Assembly: GCA_900551005.1 (NCBI GenBank)
Contig: URUL01000004.1
Span: forward strand, 1 to 46,011
Length of the DNA: 46,011 nt
Direction: 5' to 3'
Origin: an uncultured Ruminococcus sp.
GTDB taxonomy: Bacteria > Bacillota > Clostridia > Oscillospirales > CAG-272
The position numbers and the translations under genes were made by a program. The notes beneath the pieces are model-generated. The model did no database searches. It was not told the DNA's origin and was given only the letters and a program-made list of their open reading frames with translations. Every line of letters begins with the position of its first letter. Positions within the stretch are counted from its first letter, which is position 1. Shown piece after piece: positions 32,931 to 41,305 of the stretch.

Positions 32931-33526
32931 TGTGCTTTCCCTCCTGTATTGGATTTATATTTTTCGATATACAATTGTATGCTTCCCTTCAGAACTCTGA
33001 TCTGGGTCTGCAAATAAAACTCATCCTCGAACAGCGCATAGTGTACGCAGGCACGAATCAAAATAAAGATGAGTGGTGTTATGATGTCGTAAGGGATTCC
33101 GAGGTTGCCCTCCAGCCGTTTGGCGTATTCGGTATAGCGCCGGTCAACCCCAGCGAAAAACTGCTTCCCGTATTCTCTGTATTTGGGGTGTGTATAGACC
33201 TGATACATCAGCCGATACTTTTTCCCGTGCTTCTCCGCCGTCCAATACGGTATCTCATCAACGAACCGCCATAAGTCCTCGATATCCGTGGGGGCTTTCG
33301 CCATAAAATCATCTTCGACCTTACTCATACAATACTCTGTCGACTGCACGATCAGGTCATCAAGATCGGTAAAATAATTATAAAAAACAGCGACATTGCA
33401 GTCGCAATGCTGAGCCAGCGCACGGATCCCGACTCCGCAGAGGCCATTTTCGGCAAAACACTCAAAGCATTTTTCCATCAATTCCTGCTTGCGATTCCGA
33501 TGCTGTTCTTCATTTCGAACCCGCAT
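32927..33526 (-). CDS. TetR-family regulator
   Basis: 199 residues. Residues 10-57 are the TetR helix-turn-helix (ELMEKCFECFAENGLCGVGI, then HCDCNVAVFYNYFTDLDDLI). The remaining all-helical part would bind an unknown ligand. Its stop overlaps the start of the giant surface-protein gene by 4 nt (ATGA), so the two are transcribed and probably translated together. A palindrome overlapping its promoter start suggests it represses its own operon, and thus the surface protein, until an inducer is sensed. Confidence 0.9.
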   Translation of the reverse strand: MRVRNEEQHRNRKQELMEKCFECFAENGLCGVGIRALAQHCDCNVAVFYNYFTDLDDLIVQSTEYCMSKVEDDFMAKAPTDIEDLWRFVDEIPYWTAEKHGKKYRLMYQVYTHPKYREYGKQFFAGVDRRYTEYAKRLEGNLGIPYDIITPLIFILIRACVHYALFEDEFYLQTQIRVLKGSIQLYIEKYKSNTGGKAQ

Positions 33527-33547
33527 TCAAACACCTCTTCCAATAAC

Positions 33548-33559
33548 AAACGTTCGTTT
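33548..33559. promoter_or_regulatory. Likely TetR operator
   Basis: AAACG-TT-CGTTT, perfect half-sites, two bases downstream of the -10, at the predicted transcription start. Typical position for TetR autorepression. Confidence 0.65.
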
Positions 33560-33561
33560 AT

Positions 33562-33590
33562 ATTATAACATGAGACAAAGTAGATGTCAA
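33562..33590 (-). promoter_or_regulatory. Promoter of the tetR - surface protein operon
   Basis: Minus strand TTGACA (33585-33590), 17-nt spacer, TATAAT (33562-33567). Full consensus. Confidence 0.9.
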
Positions 33591-33727
33591 TATTATCTTG
33601 GCTTTATTTTAAGACTTGAAAGCCTTTAGCAGGCACAAAACAATTGTCATATCACATATTACATGACAAAGCCCGTGGCAGAGGCAATTACCAAAGCTAC
33701 GGGCTATCATATATTTATGAAGATCTA

Positions 33728-33939
33728 CTCTGACAATATTTCAAATATCATGAAGATGTGCGTTCAATTTGGATGTCAGCAAAAGGCGGTATAAATGCCT
33801 CTGCAGTGTTTTCTTAAATAGTCAAGCCGCCTCTGCCCGTAATTGCCGCAGGGTATTCGGTTTGCGCGGGAATGGCAAGGTCGGGATAAAAGAATCTTTC
33901 TCTCTCGGTGTAGGTGATTTTGCTTTCGGTTTGTTTCAT
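33728..33939 (-). pseudogene. TnpV-like transposon protein remnant
   Basis: From ATG 33937-33939 (GGGAGG upstream) the frame gives KITYTERERFFYPDLAIPAQ, then TEYPAAITGRGG, before a stop after 42 residues. A frameshift restores KKTLQRHLYRLLLTSKLNAH, then LHDI and another stop. This is the pattern of the N-terminal half of TnpV-type proteins of clostridial transposons (PDLTLPE...G..G..RRKYLKEH...LL.SGKLN.HL.DID), from memory. The remainder is lost. An imperfect hairpin (AGCCCGT...ACGGGCT, 33670-33705) lies just beyond. Confidence 0.55.
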
Positions 33940-34036
33940 AGTGATTTCCTCCCAAATAATATTTTCAGCAATAAGCTATTGCCCGAGTGAATTTTTCGGA
34001 ATCCTGCTTATTTTGGGAAAATCCTCTATGTAAAGC

Positions 34037-34078
34037 AAAAATCCGAACCCCTCGCCTACCGGCTTTGGGTTCGGATTT
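34037..34078 (-). terminator. tRNA-Leu terminator
   Basis: A perfect 12-bp stem (34039-34050/34067-34078) followed on the minus strand by a U-run (34037-34040), 9 nt past the CCA end of the tRNA. Confidence 0.85.
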
Positions 34079-34086
34079 CTACTGTT

Positions 34087-34169
34087 TGGTGCGGGCGACA
34101 GGACTTGAACCTGCACGTCATGGACATCGGTTCCTAAGACCGACGCGTCTACCATTCCGCCACGCCCGC
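34087..34169 (-). tRNA. tRNA-Leu (anticodon TAG), CCA encoded
   Basis: Acceptor GCGGGCG pairs with CGCCCGC, discriminator A, CCA at 34087-34089 on the complement. The D-arm contains GGTAGACGC. The anticodon arm GTCGGT-CTTAGGA-ACCGAT has anticodon TAG. The long variable arm (GTCCATGAC) is that of class II tRNAs. The T-arm has GGTTCAAGTCC. It reads CUA and other CUN codons. Confidence 0.95.
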
Positions 34170-34354
34170 ATGGATATTAAGTATATCACAAAAAAGTCGC
34201 ATTGTCAATCGGAATGTCGACTAAAAGAGCATCTCTTTTAGAATTTTTCATCTTTTGTGCGCGGAATATCTTTATAATTTCATCTATTCGATAGCCATGG
34301 GATGAATTTTTACAAAAAATCGTCAGAAAATCCGTACAAAATTGCCGAAAACAC

Positions 34355-34383
34355 TTGACATGGCAACTTTATTATGATAAAAT
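34355..34383 (+). promoter_or_regulatory. rplU-prp-rpmA promoter
   Basis: TTGACA (34355-34360), 17-nt spacer, TAAAAT (34378-34383). Confidence 0.85.
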
Positions 34384-34400
34384 AGATTGCCGCATAAAGT

Positions 34401-34433
34401 TAAGGCTCAGAAAATGCGCTCTGCGCTGCCTTA
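34401..34433 (+). promoter_or_regulatory. Possible L21 leader hairpin
   Basis: TAAGGC (34401-34406) pairs with GCCTTA (34428-34433), with an inner GCGC pair, within the 5' leader of rplU. Firmicute rplU operons often carry an L21 leader RNA; sequence identity to that family was not tested. Confidence 0.45.
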
Positions 34434-34468
34434 TTTAGCGAGTCATAAATGAAAGTGAGGTGCTTTTC

Positions 34469-34777
34469 GTGTTTGCAATAATCAAAACAGGCGGAAAGCA
34501 GTACAAGGTTTCCGAGGGCGATATCATCTTCGTTGAGAAGCTTGAAGCAGCCGAGGAAGAAACAGTAAAATTTGACGAGGTTTGCGCTGTTTCCGGCGAT
34601 AGCTTCGTTGCGGGCAAGCCCACTGTTGAAGGTGCTTATGTAACTGCAAAGGTTCTGGGTAACGGCAAGTCCAAGAAGATTTATGTTATGAAATATAAAT
34701 CAAAGAAGAACGAGAAAAAGAAAATCGGTCACAGACAGCCTTACACCAAGGTGCAGATTGAAAAGATCTACGGCTGA
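34469..34777 (+). CDS. rplU: 50S ribosomal protein L21
   Basis: 102 residues from the GTG at 34469, chosen because GAGGTG lies six bases upstream and because L21 proteins begin MFAIIKTGGKQYKV. It contains GDIIFVEKLEA, VLGNGKSKKIYVMKYKSKKN and the C-terminal KKIGHRQPYTKV signature. Binds 23S rRNA. First gene of the conserved rplU-prp-rpmA operon. Confidence 0.96.
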   Translation: MFAIIKTGGKQYKVSEGDIIFVEKLEAAEEETVKFDEVCAVSGDSFVAGKPTVEGAYVTAKVLGNGKSKKIYVMKYKSKKNEKKKIGHRQPYTKVQIEKIYG

Positions 34778-34783
34778 TAGGCT

Positions 34784-35149
34784 ATGGTAAAAGTAGTTTT
34801 TTACAAAAGCGGAAATAATTATTACGGCTTTCGCGAATACGGTCATGCAGGCTTCGATGAAGCAGGCAAGGATATCGTTTGCGCAGCTCTCTCCGCTATG
34901 ACCATGCTCATCATAAATACCATAGAGGTGGTATGGGGAGCAAACGTCGATTTTGAGATGGATGAGAAAACTGCCGATATTTCCGTAACGGTGAAATCCG
35001 CGCTTCCCTCTTATGAGGAGGACGAAGCAAAGCAGTATGCGATTCAGGGGCTTATTTACAGCTACTATCTGCAGCTCAATGAAATGCTTGAGGATTACTA
35101 CGACTACCTTGATGTCGACTGCATCGAGCAGGACATCGAAAAAGATTAA
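34784..35149 (+). CDS. prp: Ribosomal-processing cysteine protease Prp
   Basis: 121 residues. Prp removes the N-terminal extension of L27 before its assembly. The catalytic dyad is visible: His21 in YGHAGFDEAGKD and Cys33 in DIVCAALSAM. It lies between rplU (6 nt) and rpmA (40 nt), the diagnostic position. The C-terminus is acidic and slightly longer than usual. Confidence 0.93.
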   Translation: MVKVVFYKSGNNYYGFREYGHAGFDEAGKDIVCAALSAMTMLIINTIEVVWGANVDFEMDEKTADISVTVKSALPSYEEDEAKQYAIQGLIYSYYLQLNEMLEDYYDYLDVDCIEQDIEKD

Positions 35150-35189
35150 AAGTTACAAAAAAGAATCTTTAAACGGGAGGTAAATCAAA

Positions 35190-35471
35190 ATGTTAAAGCT
35201 CAGTTTGCAATTTTTTGCACATAAAAAGGGCGTTGGTTCTACAAAGAACGGACGAGACAGCCGTGCGCAGAGACTCGGCGTTAAAAAGTCTGACGGACAG
35301 AGCGTTCTCGCAGGCAACATTATCGTTCGCCAGAGAGGCACAAATGTTCATCCCGGCACAGGTGTAGGTATCGGCAGTGACGATACTCTCTTCGCACTTG
35401 TAGACGGAACGGTTAAGTTTGAGCGCAAAGCAGGCAACAAGAAGTTTGTAAGCGTTCTTGCCGCTGAATAA
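35190..35471 (+). CDS. rpmA: 50S ribosomal protein L27 with cleavable extension
   Basis: 93 residues; GGGAGG upstream. The leading MLKLSLQFF followed by AHKKGVGSTKNGRDS is the Firmicute form in which Prp cuts after the second Phe so that the A-H-K-K terminus can reach the peptidyl-transferase centre. RLGVKKSDGQ and RQRGTNVHPG are standard. Last gene of its operon. Confidence 0.97.
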   Translation: MLKLSLQFFAHKKGVGSTKNGRDSRAQRLGVKKSDGQSVLAGNIIVRQRGTNVHPGTGVGIGSDDTLFALVDGTVKFERKAGNKKFVSVLAAE

Positions 35472-35503
35472 TTTATTTCGGAAATTGCTTTTCGCTATAC
35501 ATG

Positions 35504-35535
35504 GTGCCATGCATTTGCATGGCGCTTTTGTTTTG
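35504..35535 (+). terminator. rpmA terminator
   Basis: GTGCCATGC (35504-35512) pairs with GCATGGCGC (35517-35525), one G-U, followed by TTTTGTTTT. Confidence 0.85.
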
Positions 35536-35610
35536 CACTTTTCAATTTTGCGCGCCCTTCCATGCGATGCCGAGCCTATGCTCTGACACTTGTGGGAAAT
35601 GCAACTATAG

Positions 35611-35652
35611 AAAAATAAGCATTTGCATAAACCTCTGCAAATGCTTATTTTT
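35611..35652. terminator. Bidirectional terminator between convergent transcripts
   Basis: A perfect 16-bp stem (35611-35626/35637-35652) starting with AAAAATAAGC and ending with its complement. It overlaps the stop of the leftward esterase and terminates that long leftward run. Confidence 0.85.
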
Positions 35653-36736
35653 ATTTCAATTTTTCCGCAAGATTCTCATAGCCTTTTGGCAAAACATCTG
35701 TCAGCACACCTTTTCCCATACGTACCGAGTCGATAAAATCAAGAAATGCGGTTATATCCGAGAGAGTATGTGCATGTCCGCCTGAGCGGTAATGCACAGC
35801 CGTGCCGCCTTCGCCGAGAAGCTCCCATACGGGACGTGCCGCAAGACTCGAGAGATAGCTCCCCCTCGGATTTGCCCATATATCGGCCTCCCCGTTTGTT
35901 TCATAAAGGTAACGTGGTGCTATAAGTGCTTTTATAAAATGCATATCATGCGGCAGCATCTCTTCTCTTCCGCTGTATGTACTCATCTCCGGCCCGAGCC
36001 AATACGGGACAGCTTTAAGCAGATCTGCGAGCCTTTCGCTCCTGCTTCCGTCTGCTTCGTTTTGCAGATACCGAAAACAGCCGCATCCGTGCGCACCGCT
36101 TCCGTTCGGATTCACAAAGCGTATGCGCTCATCCATCGCTCCCGCAAGAAGTACCGCCTTTCCGCCGCGAGAATGACCTGTTATTGCTATATTCTTCATA
36201 TCGAGAAACGGAATTTCCGAAAGCACATCGACCATGCGCATATAGCCCCATGCCCATGCGGAAATTGCGGAGAAATGCAAATCCGGAAAAAGCGGATATA
36301 TGCCCGATGTTCTGTCGCTGTTATATATATCGGGCGCTATCTCCGTTCTGTCAAAACGTACTACGGTATATCCGCGTCTCTTCGCCTCGGCTGTTGCATC
36401 GTCTCCGAAATATTCATAGCATCCGTCGCCCGTCATGATGATCGGAAAAGGTCCGTCACCTGTCGGCATTTCGGTATGGAAAACAAATGAAAACTTCTCT
36501 TGACCTACCCGTATATGAATACGATAGCTGTTTTTTCTGCCACGCAGGGGCGTATGAAGCCGCTCCAGCGTGATCTCATCGGGCTTTGGAGGCATACCGC
36601 CGTATTCCAGCGCAACTGCCGTTTTGATTATCTCTTCTCTGCGCTCACGCCAAGCCTCGGGGGAATCAACCGTGCTGCCGTCATCAAAGCGAAACACCTC
36701 GGGAAGCTTTCCGAGCATTATATCATTTGCAAACAT
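35651..36736 (-). CDS. CE15-like (glucuronoyl esterase-type) alpha/beta hydrolase
   Basis: 361 residues; GGAG upstream of ATG 36736. CE15 enzymes cut ester links between glucuronoyl residues of xylan and lignin. The nucleophile Ser189 lies in ITGHSRGGKAVLLAGAMDERI, matching the CE15 G-x-S-R-x-G-K signature followed by A-D-E-R. The segment NPNGSGAHGCGCFRY follows as in the family, and GGHAHT (320-325) supplies the catalytic His. No signal peptide. It is the last gene of a leftward housekeeping run after the clpE-like gene; the link to protein quality control is not obvious. Assignment to CE15 rather than a related acetyl-xylan esterase group is by motif only. Confidence 0.78.
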   Translation of the reverse strand: MFANDIMLGKLPEVFRFDDGSTVDSPEAWRERREEIIKTAVALEYGGMPPKPDEITLERLHTPLRGRKNSYRIHIRVGQEKFSFVFHTEMPTGDGPFPIIMTGDGCYEYFGDDATAEAKRRGYTVVRFDRTEIAPDIYNSDRTSGIYPLFPDLHFSAISAWAWGYMRMVDVLSEIPFLDMKNIAITGHSRGGKAVLLAGAMDERIRFVNPNGSGAHGCGCFRYLQNEADGSRSERLADLLKAVPYWLGPEMSTYSGREEMLPHDMHFIKALIAPRYLYETNGEADIWANPRGSYLSSLAARPVWELLGEGGTAVHYRSGGHAHTLSDITAFLDFIDSVRMGKGVLTDVLPKGYENLAEKLK

Positions 36737-36737
36737 A

Positions 36738-36905
36738 TTACTTCTCCGTTACCGCAATACCGTCCTCGGCTTTGATGCGCCGTAAGGGTAAAGCGTTATC
36801 TTTTTTGCCGCGGAAGAAACCGCGGCTTTCCTCCTCATATCCGGCAATCTCGGCATCAGGATACACGCCATTTCTCTCGCCTTTTGACGCACCAAGATAA
36901 ATCAA
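36738..36905 (-). CDS. Possible small ORF without an ATG, between clpE and the esterase
   Basis: From a TTG at 36905 the frame is open for 55 codons (IYLGASKGERNGVYPDAEIA, then GYEEESRGFFRGKKDN) to a stop adjoining the esterase start. There is an in-frame GTG but no ATG and no good ribosome site. A 7-bp GCCGCGG hairpin (36807-36826) lies inside. The composition is protein-like and hydrophilic, but I recognise no family. It may be the remnant of a gene tail. Confidence 0.3.
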   Translation of the reverse strand: MIYLGASKGERNGVYPDAEIAGYEEESRGFFRGKKDNALPLRRIKAEDGIAVTEK

Positions 36906-36909
36906 TTTG

Positions 36910-39243
36910 TTATCTTGTCTCTATATCGAGTTTGTCGCCGTCCGAATCAATCGTAATGACCGAAATATGCTTATCATATTCCGCAATTATTTTTTCTGCC
37001 GCCGCATCCTCTATTTCGCGGCTGATGAATCTGCGCATATTGCGTGCGCCGTATTTTTCAGAGAATGATTTTTCCGCTATATATTTTTCTACGGAGGGTG
37101 TCCACATAAGATCTATGCCGCGTTCGGAAAGCGCTTTTTTCGTATCGCCGAGCATGATCGAGGCGATATGCTCAAAGTCCTCCTTGTCGAGCGAGCGGAA
37201 GGTTATTATCTCATCTACCCTGTTGAGAAACTCGGGACGCAGAAATTCCGCGAGAGCCTTTTCCGTCTTTGCCTCGGCTATCTGCTCGCTCTTCATGCCG
37301 AAGCCCGCCGTATTCATGCCGCCGGAGGAGCCTGCATTGGTCGTCATCACGATCACGCAGTTGTCAAACTTGACCTCCTTGCCGTGCGAATCGGTAACCT
37401 TACCATCGTCCAGTATCTGAAGCAGTATATTGAGCACATCGGGATGTGCCTTTTCTATTTCGTCGAAAAGCACTACGCTGTACGGCTTACGGCGGATCTT
37501 TTCGGTGAGCTGACTCGCATCGTCATACCCGACATATCCGGGAGGCGAGCCTACGAGGCGGGAAACGGAATGTTTCTCCACAAATTCCGACATATCCATG
37601 CGTATGAGACTGTCGGGCGTATTGAAGAGGTCGGCGGCAAGAACCTTTACCAGTTCTGTTTTTCCGACGCCCGTAGGTCCGGCAAAGATAAACGAAACCG
37701 GCTTGCGCTTATACGAAACTCCCGCACGATTGCGTTTTATCGCACGCACCACGGCATCTACCGCCGCGTCTTGCCCTTTTATGCGTGCTTTCAGTCTCGC
37801 GGAGAGTCCGTTCAGGCGGTCAAATTCATTTGCCGTTATCGAGCCGGCGGGCACACCCGTCCATATTTCTATCACGCGTGCGAGGCTTTCCGTCGTCAGC
37901 TCGACCGATGCAAGCTCATCGCGCAGCTTGGCATATTCCTCTTCACTGCGGAGCTGACCTGCCTTTACCTCGGCAAGCTTTGCATATGTCTCTTCGCGGG
38001 CTGAATCGTCCTTTTCCGTTCCGTTCTGCGTAGCTGTTTCCTCCAGCTCCGCCGCCTGCTTCTTATATTCGTCCAGCTGCTTTTCCACCATGGCAACCCG
38101 CTCTACTACGGGAGAATTCATCGCCACATATGCCGCCGCCTCATCAAGCAGGTCTATCGCCTTATCGGGCAGGAATCGGTCTGTTATATACCGCTCGGAA
38201 AGCTCTACCGCTGCGCTTATGACACCATCGGGTATTCTTATCTTGTGATATGTCTCGTAATAATTCTTTATTCCCTCGAGTATCTTCTTCGTATCTTCTA
38301 TAGAAGGCTCCTCGACTATGATCGGCTGAAATCTGCGCTCCAGCGCCGCATCCTTTTCTATATATTTGCGGTATTCGGTAAGCGTCGTCGCGCCTATGAT
38401 CTGAATCTCTCCGCGGGAAAGCGAGGGCTTGAGGATATTCGCCGCGTTCATGCTTCCCTCGGAATCTCCGACGCCAACGATACTGTGCACCTCATCGATG
38501 ACGAGGATGATATTGCCCAGCGCCTTCACCTCGTCTACAAGCCCCTTCATGCGCGATTCAAACTGACCGCGGAACTGTGTTCCTGCGACAAGTGCCGTCA
38601 GATCGACGAGAAATACCTCCTTGTCGCGGAGCTTATAGGGCACCTCACCCTTGGCTATCCTCTGCGCGAGAGCCTCTGCTATCGCCGTCTTGCCGACACC
38701 CGGCTCGCCTATCAGACAGGGATTGTTTTTCTGACGGCGCGTGAGTATCTGCATCATGCGCTCGGTCTCTCTCTCTCGCCCTATGACGGCATCGAGCTTT
38801 CCCTCTCTTGCGCTCGCCGTCAGATCCTTGCAGTAGAGCGAAAGAAATTTACGTGCAGGCTTTTTCGGCTCCTTTTTGCCGTTTTCGGAGCTTTTTGCAC
38901 TGCTTTTTGCCGCTCCCTGTCCGGGCGCAACACCAAAAGGCGGCATACCGCCGAAGAGCTTGGCGAAGTCGATGGCAGGCGTTCTGCTTTTATTTTCTTC
39001 GTCATCATCTGAGTTATCCTCGTCCGTTCCCCCCGCAATGAGCGCGTTCATCTCGTTTTCCATATTATCGATATCTTCTTCGCTGATACCCATATTCTGG
39101 AGAACATTGTCTACCTGCGCTATGCCGAGCTCCTTGGCACAATGCAGACAAAGCCCCTCCTGTACGGATTTGCCATTCTCATATTTCGTTATAAAGACCA
39201 CAGCTGCCCGCTTATGGCATCGTGAACAAAGTTGCATATTCAT
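36910..39243 (-). CDS. clpE: ClpE-like AAA+ protease ATPase subunit
   Basis: 777 residues. Residues 6-35 hold a zinc finger C-x2-C...C-x2-C (CSRCHK and CLHCAK), which distinguishes ClpE from ClpC, and there are no Clp_N repeats. The first AAA+ module has GEPGVGKT (179-186) and VIDEVHS; a short middle domain spans 380-450; the second module has GPTGVGKT (522-529), GSPPGYVGYDD and LFDEIEKAHPD. The ClpP-contact loop position, normally (I/L/V)GF, reads AGF (646-648). It unfolds proteins for ClpP or acts as a disaggregase. No CtsR box or ctsR/mcsA neighbours are visible; cvpA precedes it by 63 nt. Confidence 0.88.
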   Translation of the reverse strand: MNMQLCSRCHKRAAVVFITKYENGKSVQEGLCLHCAKELGIAQVDNVLQNMGISEEDIDNMENEMNALIAGGTDEDNSDDDEENKSRTPAIDFAKLFGGMPPFGVAPGQGAAKSSAKSSENGKKEPKKPARKFLSLYCKDLTASAREGKLDAVIGRERETERMMQILTRRQKNNPCLIGEPGVGKTAIAEALAQRIAKGEVPYKLRDKEVFLVDLTALVAGTQFRGQFESRMKGLVDEVKALGNIILVIDEVHSIVGVGDSEGSMNAANILKPSLSRGEIQIIGATTLTEYRKYIEKDAALERRFQPIIVEEPSIEDTKKILEGIKNYYETYHKIRIPDGVISAAVELSERYITDRFLPDKAIDLLDEAAAYVAMNSPVVERVAMVEKQLDEYKKQAAELEETATQNGTEKDDSAREETYAKLAEVKAGQLRSEEEYAKLRDELASVELTTESLARVIEIWTGVPAGSITANEFDRLNGLSARLKARIKGQDAAVDAVVRAIKRNRAGVSYKRKPVSFIFAGPTGVGKTELVKVLAADLFNTPDSLIRMDMSEFVEKHSVSRLVGSPPGYVGYDDASQLTEKIRRKPYSVVLFDEIEKAHPDVLNILLQILDDGKVTDSHGKEVKFDNCVIVMTTNAGSSGGMNTAGFGMKSEQIAEAKTEKALAEFLRPEFLNRVDEIITFRSLDKEDFEHIASIMLGDTKKALSERGIDLMWTPSVEKYIAEKSFSEKYGARNMRRFISREIEDAAAEKIIAEYDKHISVITIDSDGDKLDIETR

Positions 39244-39306
39244 ATCATAAATCTCTTTCTCGGCAGTATCGCTTTTGCACGCCGCCCTGCCGAAGCGGCA
39301 TTTATA

Positions 39307-39993
39307 TCATGCTTTTCTGAATAGTCCCGCAAACCAATTTGTGATATACATGAGGAAAGCAAGCGGATTTATCTTCAGACATATGGTGACGACAAACGAT
39401 TTCGTCATCTCGTCCGTAAAAACATCGGGGAGCTTGCTGTTCAGTATCGGGAAAGCAAAGGAAACGAAGAGCTTCGCAAAGACCCACGCCCAGAATAAGC
39501 CGCAAAGCGCGCCGAAAATGCCGCCGAGAATACCGTTTATCTGGCGCAATCCAATCGTATTCGTTATCAGGGAATACAACCGATAGGCAAGCAGCTTCAG
39601 GCTCAGCAATGCCGCAATGAACACGGCGATAAACGATATCAGACATGACAGCGCATCGCCTATAATGTAATTGACAATCCCCTGCGCAGACTGAAATTTC
39701 TCCATTGGACCCGACAGGATATATTCCCCTATATGGGAGAGCCTATCGACAAATCCCGAGGCATCCTTTGTGACAGCAGCGATCTCCTCGGCGCTGACAC
39801 CCGATTTAAGCTCTGCGATAAACGCTATTTTATCCGTATACTTTGCTACAAAAATATAGAACGCATTTGCTATATTGAATGAGAAAATATATATCAGAAA
39901 TCCCGAAACAGATCTCACAAACCCTTTTTTGACGCCTATGATAATGAAAATCGCCACGATCAGTATAAGAATGATATCAAGTATCGCGGACAT
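39307..39993 (-). CDS. CvpA-family membrane protein
   Basis: 228 residues; GGAGG upstream of the ATG at 39993. The N-terminal DIILILIVAIFIIIGVKKGF and the following SGFLIYIFSFNIA are the CvpA/colicin-V-production fold, with four hydrophobic spans in total and a loop of about 60 residues after the second span. CvpA proteins are linked to envelope stress and colicin V export in enterobacteria; the role in Firmicutes is unknown. It sits between the DUF5711 protein and clpE. A TATAAT at about 40030 on the minus strand may start a clpE sub-transcript. Confidence 0.82.
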   Translation of the reverse strand: MSAILDIILILIVAIFIIIGVKKGFVRSVSGFLIYIFSFNIANAFYIFVAKYTDKIAFIAELKSGVSAEEIAAVTKDASGFVDRLSHIGEYILSGPMEKFQSAQGIVNYIIGDALSCLISFIAVFIAALLSLKLLAYRLYSLITNTIGLRQINGILGGIFGALCGLFWAWVFAKLFVSFAFPILNSKLPDVFTDEMTKSFVVTICLKINPLAFLMYITNWFAGLFRKA

Positions 39994-40071
39994 TCTCTGC
40001 CCCTCCTCTCGCTTGCATTACTGACTATTATAATACGCCTTTTTATGCAAATAAAGTGTAATTTGTAAATT

Positions 40072-41286
40072 TTATGTTATATCTGAAATCAATGAGGTAT
40101 ATGAGCCGAAGCAAACGATAACGGAGCCGTCATCCATGATCAGAATATCGCGTGCGCCCTCGGAGATGGATGCGCTTTTTATCAGCTTTTCGCCCTCATA
40201 TATTTCCACGCTTTTCTCGAGGAGCAAATAAATTCTATCTCCGTAAAATTTTACCGCATTTATTTTGCCGCCGGCACTGATTTTTATTCCTCTTTCTATG
40301 ATAAAAACTTCCGTTTCCGTGCTTTCCTCAGTCCGTGAAAGCACAGCGGTATCCTCATCACCGTCGGCAACGGAATAAACACTTCCCGAAATGCGCTCCT
40401 CCGTCTTTACATTGCCTTTCCTATCGCAGTATACGGCGCTTCTCTCGAAAATAAAGCATACGCCGTCCTTTTCGGTTATATTGACGCCGACAGGAATATC
40501 TCCCTCTGTCTTTCTCGTGAAGATGATATCTCCCTTTTCCGTATCTATATACAATGCCTCGGCAAAGGGACTTCCGTTTTCCACTCCCATGCAAATGACG
40601 GCGAGATATCTGCCGGATGCACTGATATCCATATCAAAGATATATTTGTCTGCGCTTTTCCATGTATATTTATGGATGAAAGCCTTATTGTAAACGTAAA
40701 CGGCGCTTCTGTAGCCCCTATCCGAGGTGGCAACGGCATAGCCGCCGTCATCTGCGGGAGAAACAAGAAGTATCGGATAATCAAAGGTATTTCTGTGAAC
40801 CATTGAGAATGAATTATATATCCGAAGCTCGTTATCGACGCCGCCGTATACGCAGAGATGCTCCTTGCCCACGGCAAGCGAGGCATTTCCGATACCCGTT
40901 TCACTCCGAAGCGTATTCTTACCCGAAATACCGTAAAGCGACAGCAAACCCTCATCGAATACGCATACATCGCCCTTGTATATACCGAATTTTGTATTTT
41001 CTCCGCCCGCATATTCTATCCCCTCATAGAAGGAAGAATAAAGCACAGGACTTTTATCGATATATTTGACGAGATATTTGAAATTTTCCGCCTTCAAAGA
41101 GGCGTGCCCGAAGATAAGGACACCGAAAATAAATGCCACAAGAGACACAAGAACACATATGCGGAGCATCATATATTTTTCCGACACCGCAAGAAAGCGC
41201 TTGCAGCTTTCGCTCTCGGATTTTATTCTGTCGCCGCTTTTTGCGCCTATCAGTTTTTCATCGTTTTCGTTCATCTCTTGCTCCAA
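40072..41286 (-). CDS. DUF5711-type membrane-anchored beta-propeller-like protein
   Basis: 404 residues. A soluble N-terminus of about 40 residues precedes one membrane span (MMLRICVLVSLVAFIFGVLI). The extracellular part has repeated WD/PQQ-like strands (for example GLLSLYGISGKNTLRSETG, GYAVATSDRGYRSAVYVYNK, GRYLAVICMGVENG), which suggests a beta-propeller. This matches DUF5711, typically found beside cvpA in Clostridia. No enzymatic motif is seen; a scaffold or sensor role is inference. Confidence 0.78.
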   Translation of the reverse strand: MEQEMNENDEKLIGAKSGDRIKSESESCKRFLAVSEKYMMLRICVLVSLVAFIFGVLIFGHASLKAENFKYLVKYIDKSPVLYSSFYEGIEYAGGENTKFGIYKGDVCVFDEGLLSLYGISGKNTLRSETGIGNASLAVGKEHLCVYGGVDNELRIYNSFSMVHRNTFDYPILLVSPADDGGYAVATSDRGYRSAVYVYNKAFIHKYTWKSADKYIFDMDISASGRYLAVICMGVENGSPFAEALYIDTEKGDIIFTRKTEGDIPVGVNITEKDGVCFIFERSAVYCDRKGNVKTEERISGSVYSVADGDEDTAVLSRTEESTETEVFIIERGIKISAGGKINAVKFYGDRIYLLLEKSVEIYEGEKLIKSASISEGARDILIMDDGSVIVCFGSYTSLISDIT

Positions 41287-41305
41287 TAAATAATACGAAT
41301 AAATT

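Noticed and set aside
33987..34241. 84-aa open frame containing a GLEPAR stretch
   Set aside because: It runs antisense across the tRNA-Leu gene; this is a familiar spurious translation of class II tRNA-Leu complements.
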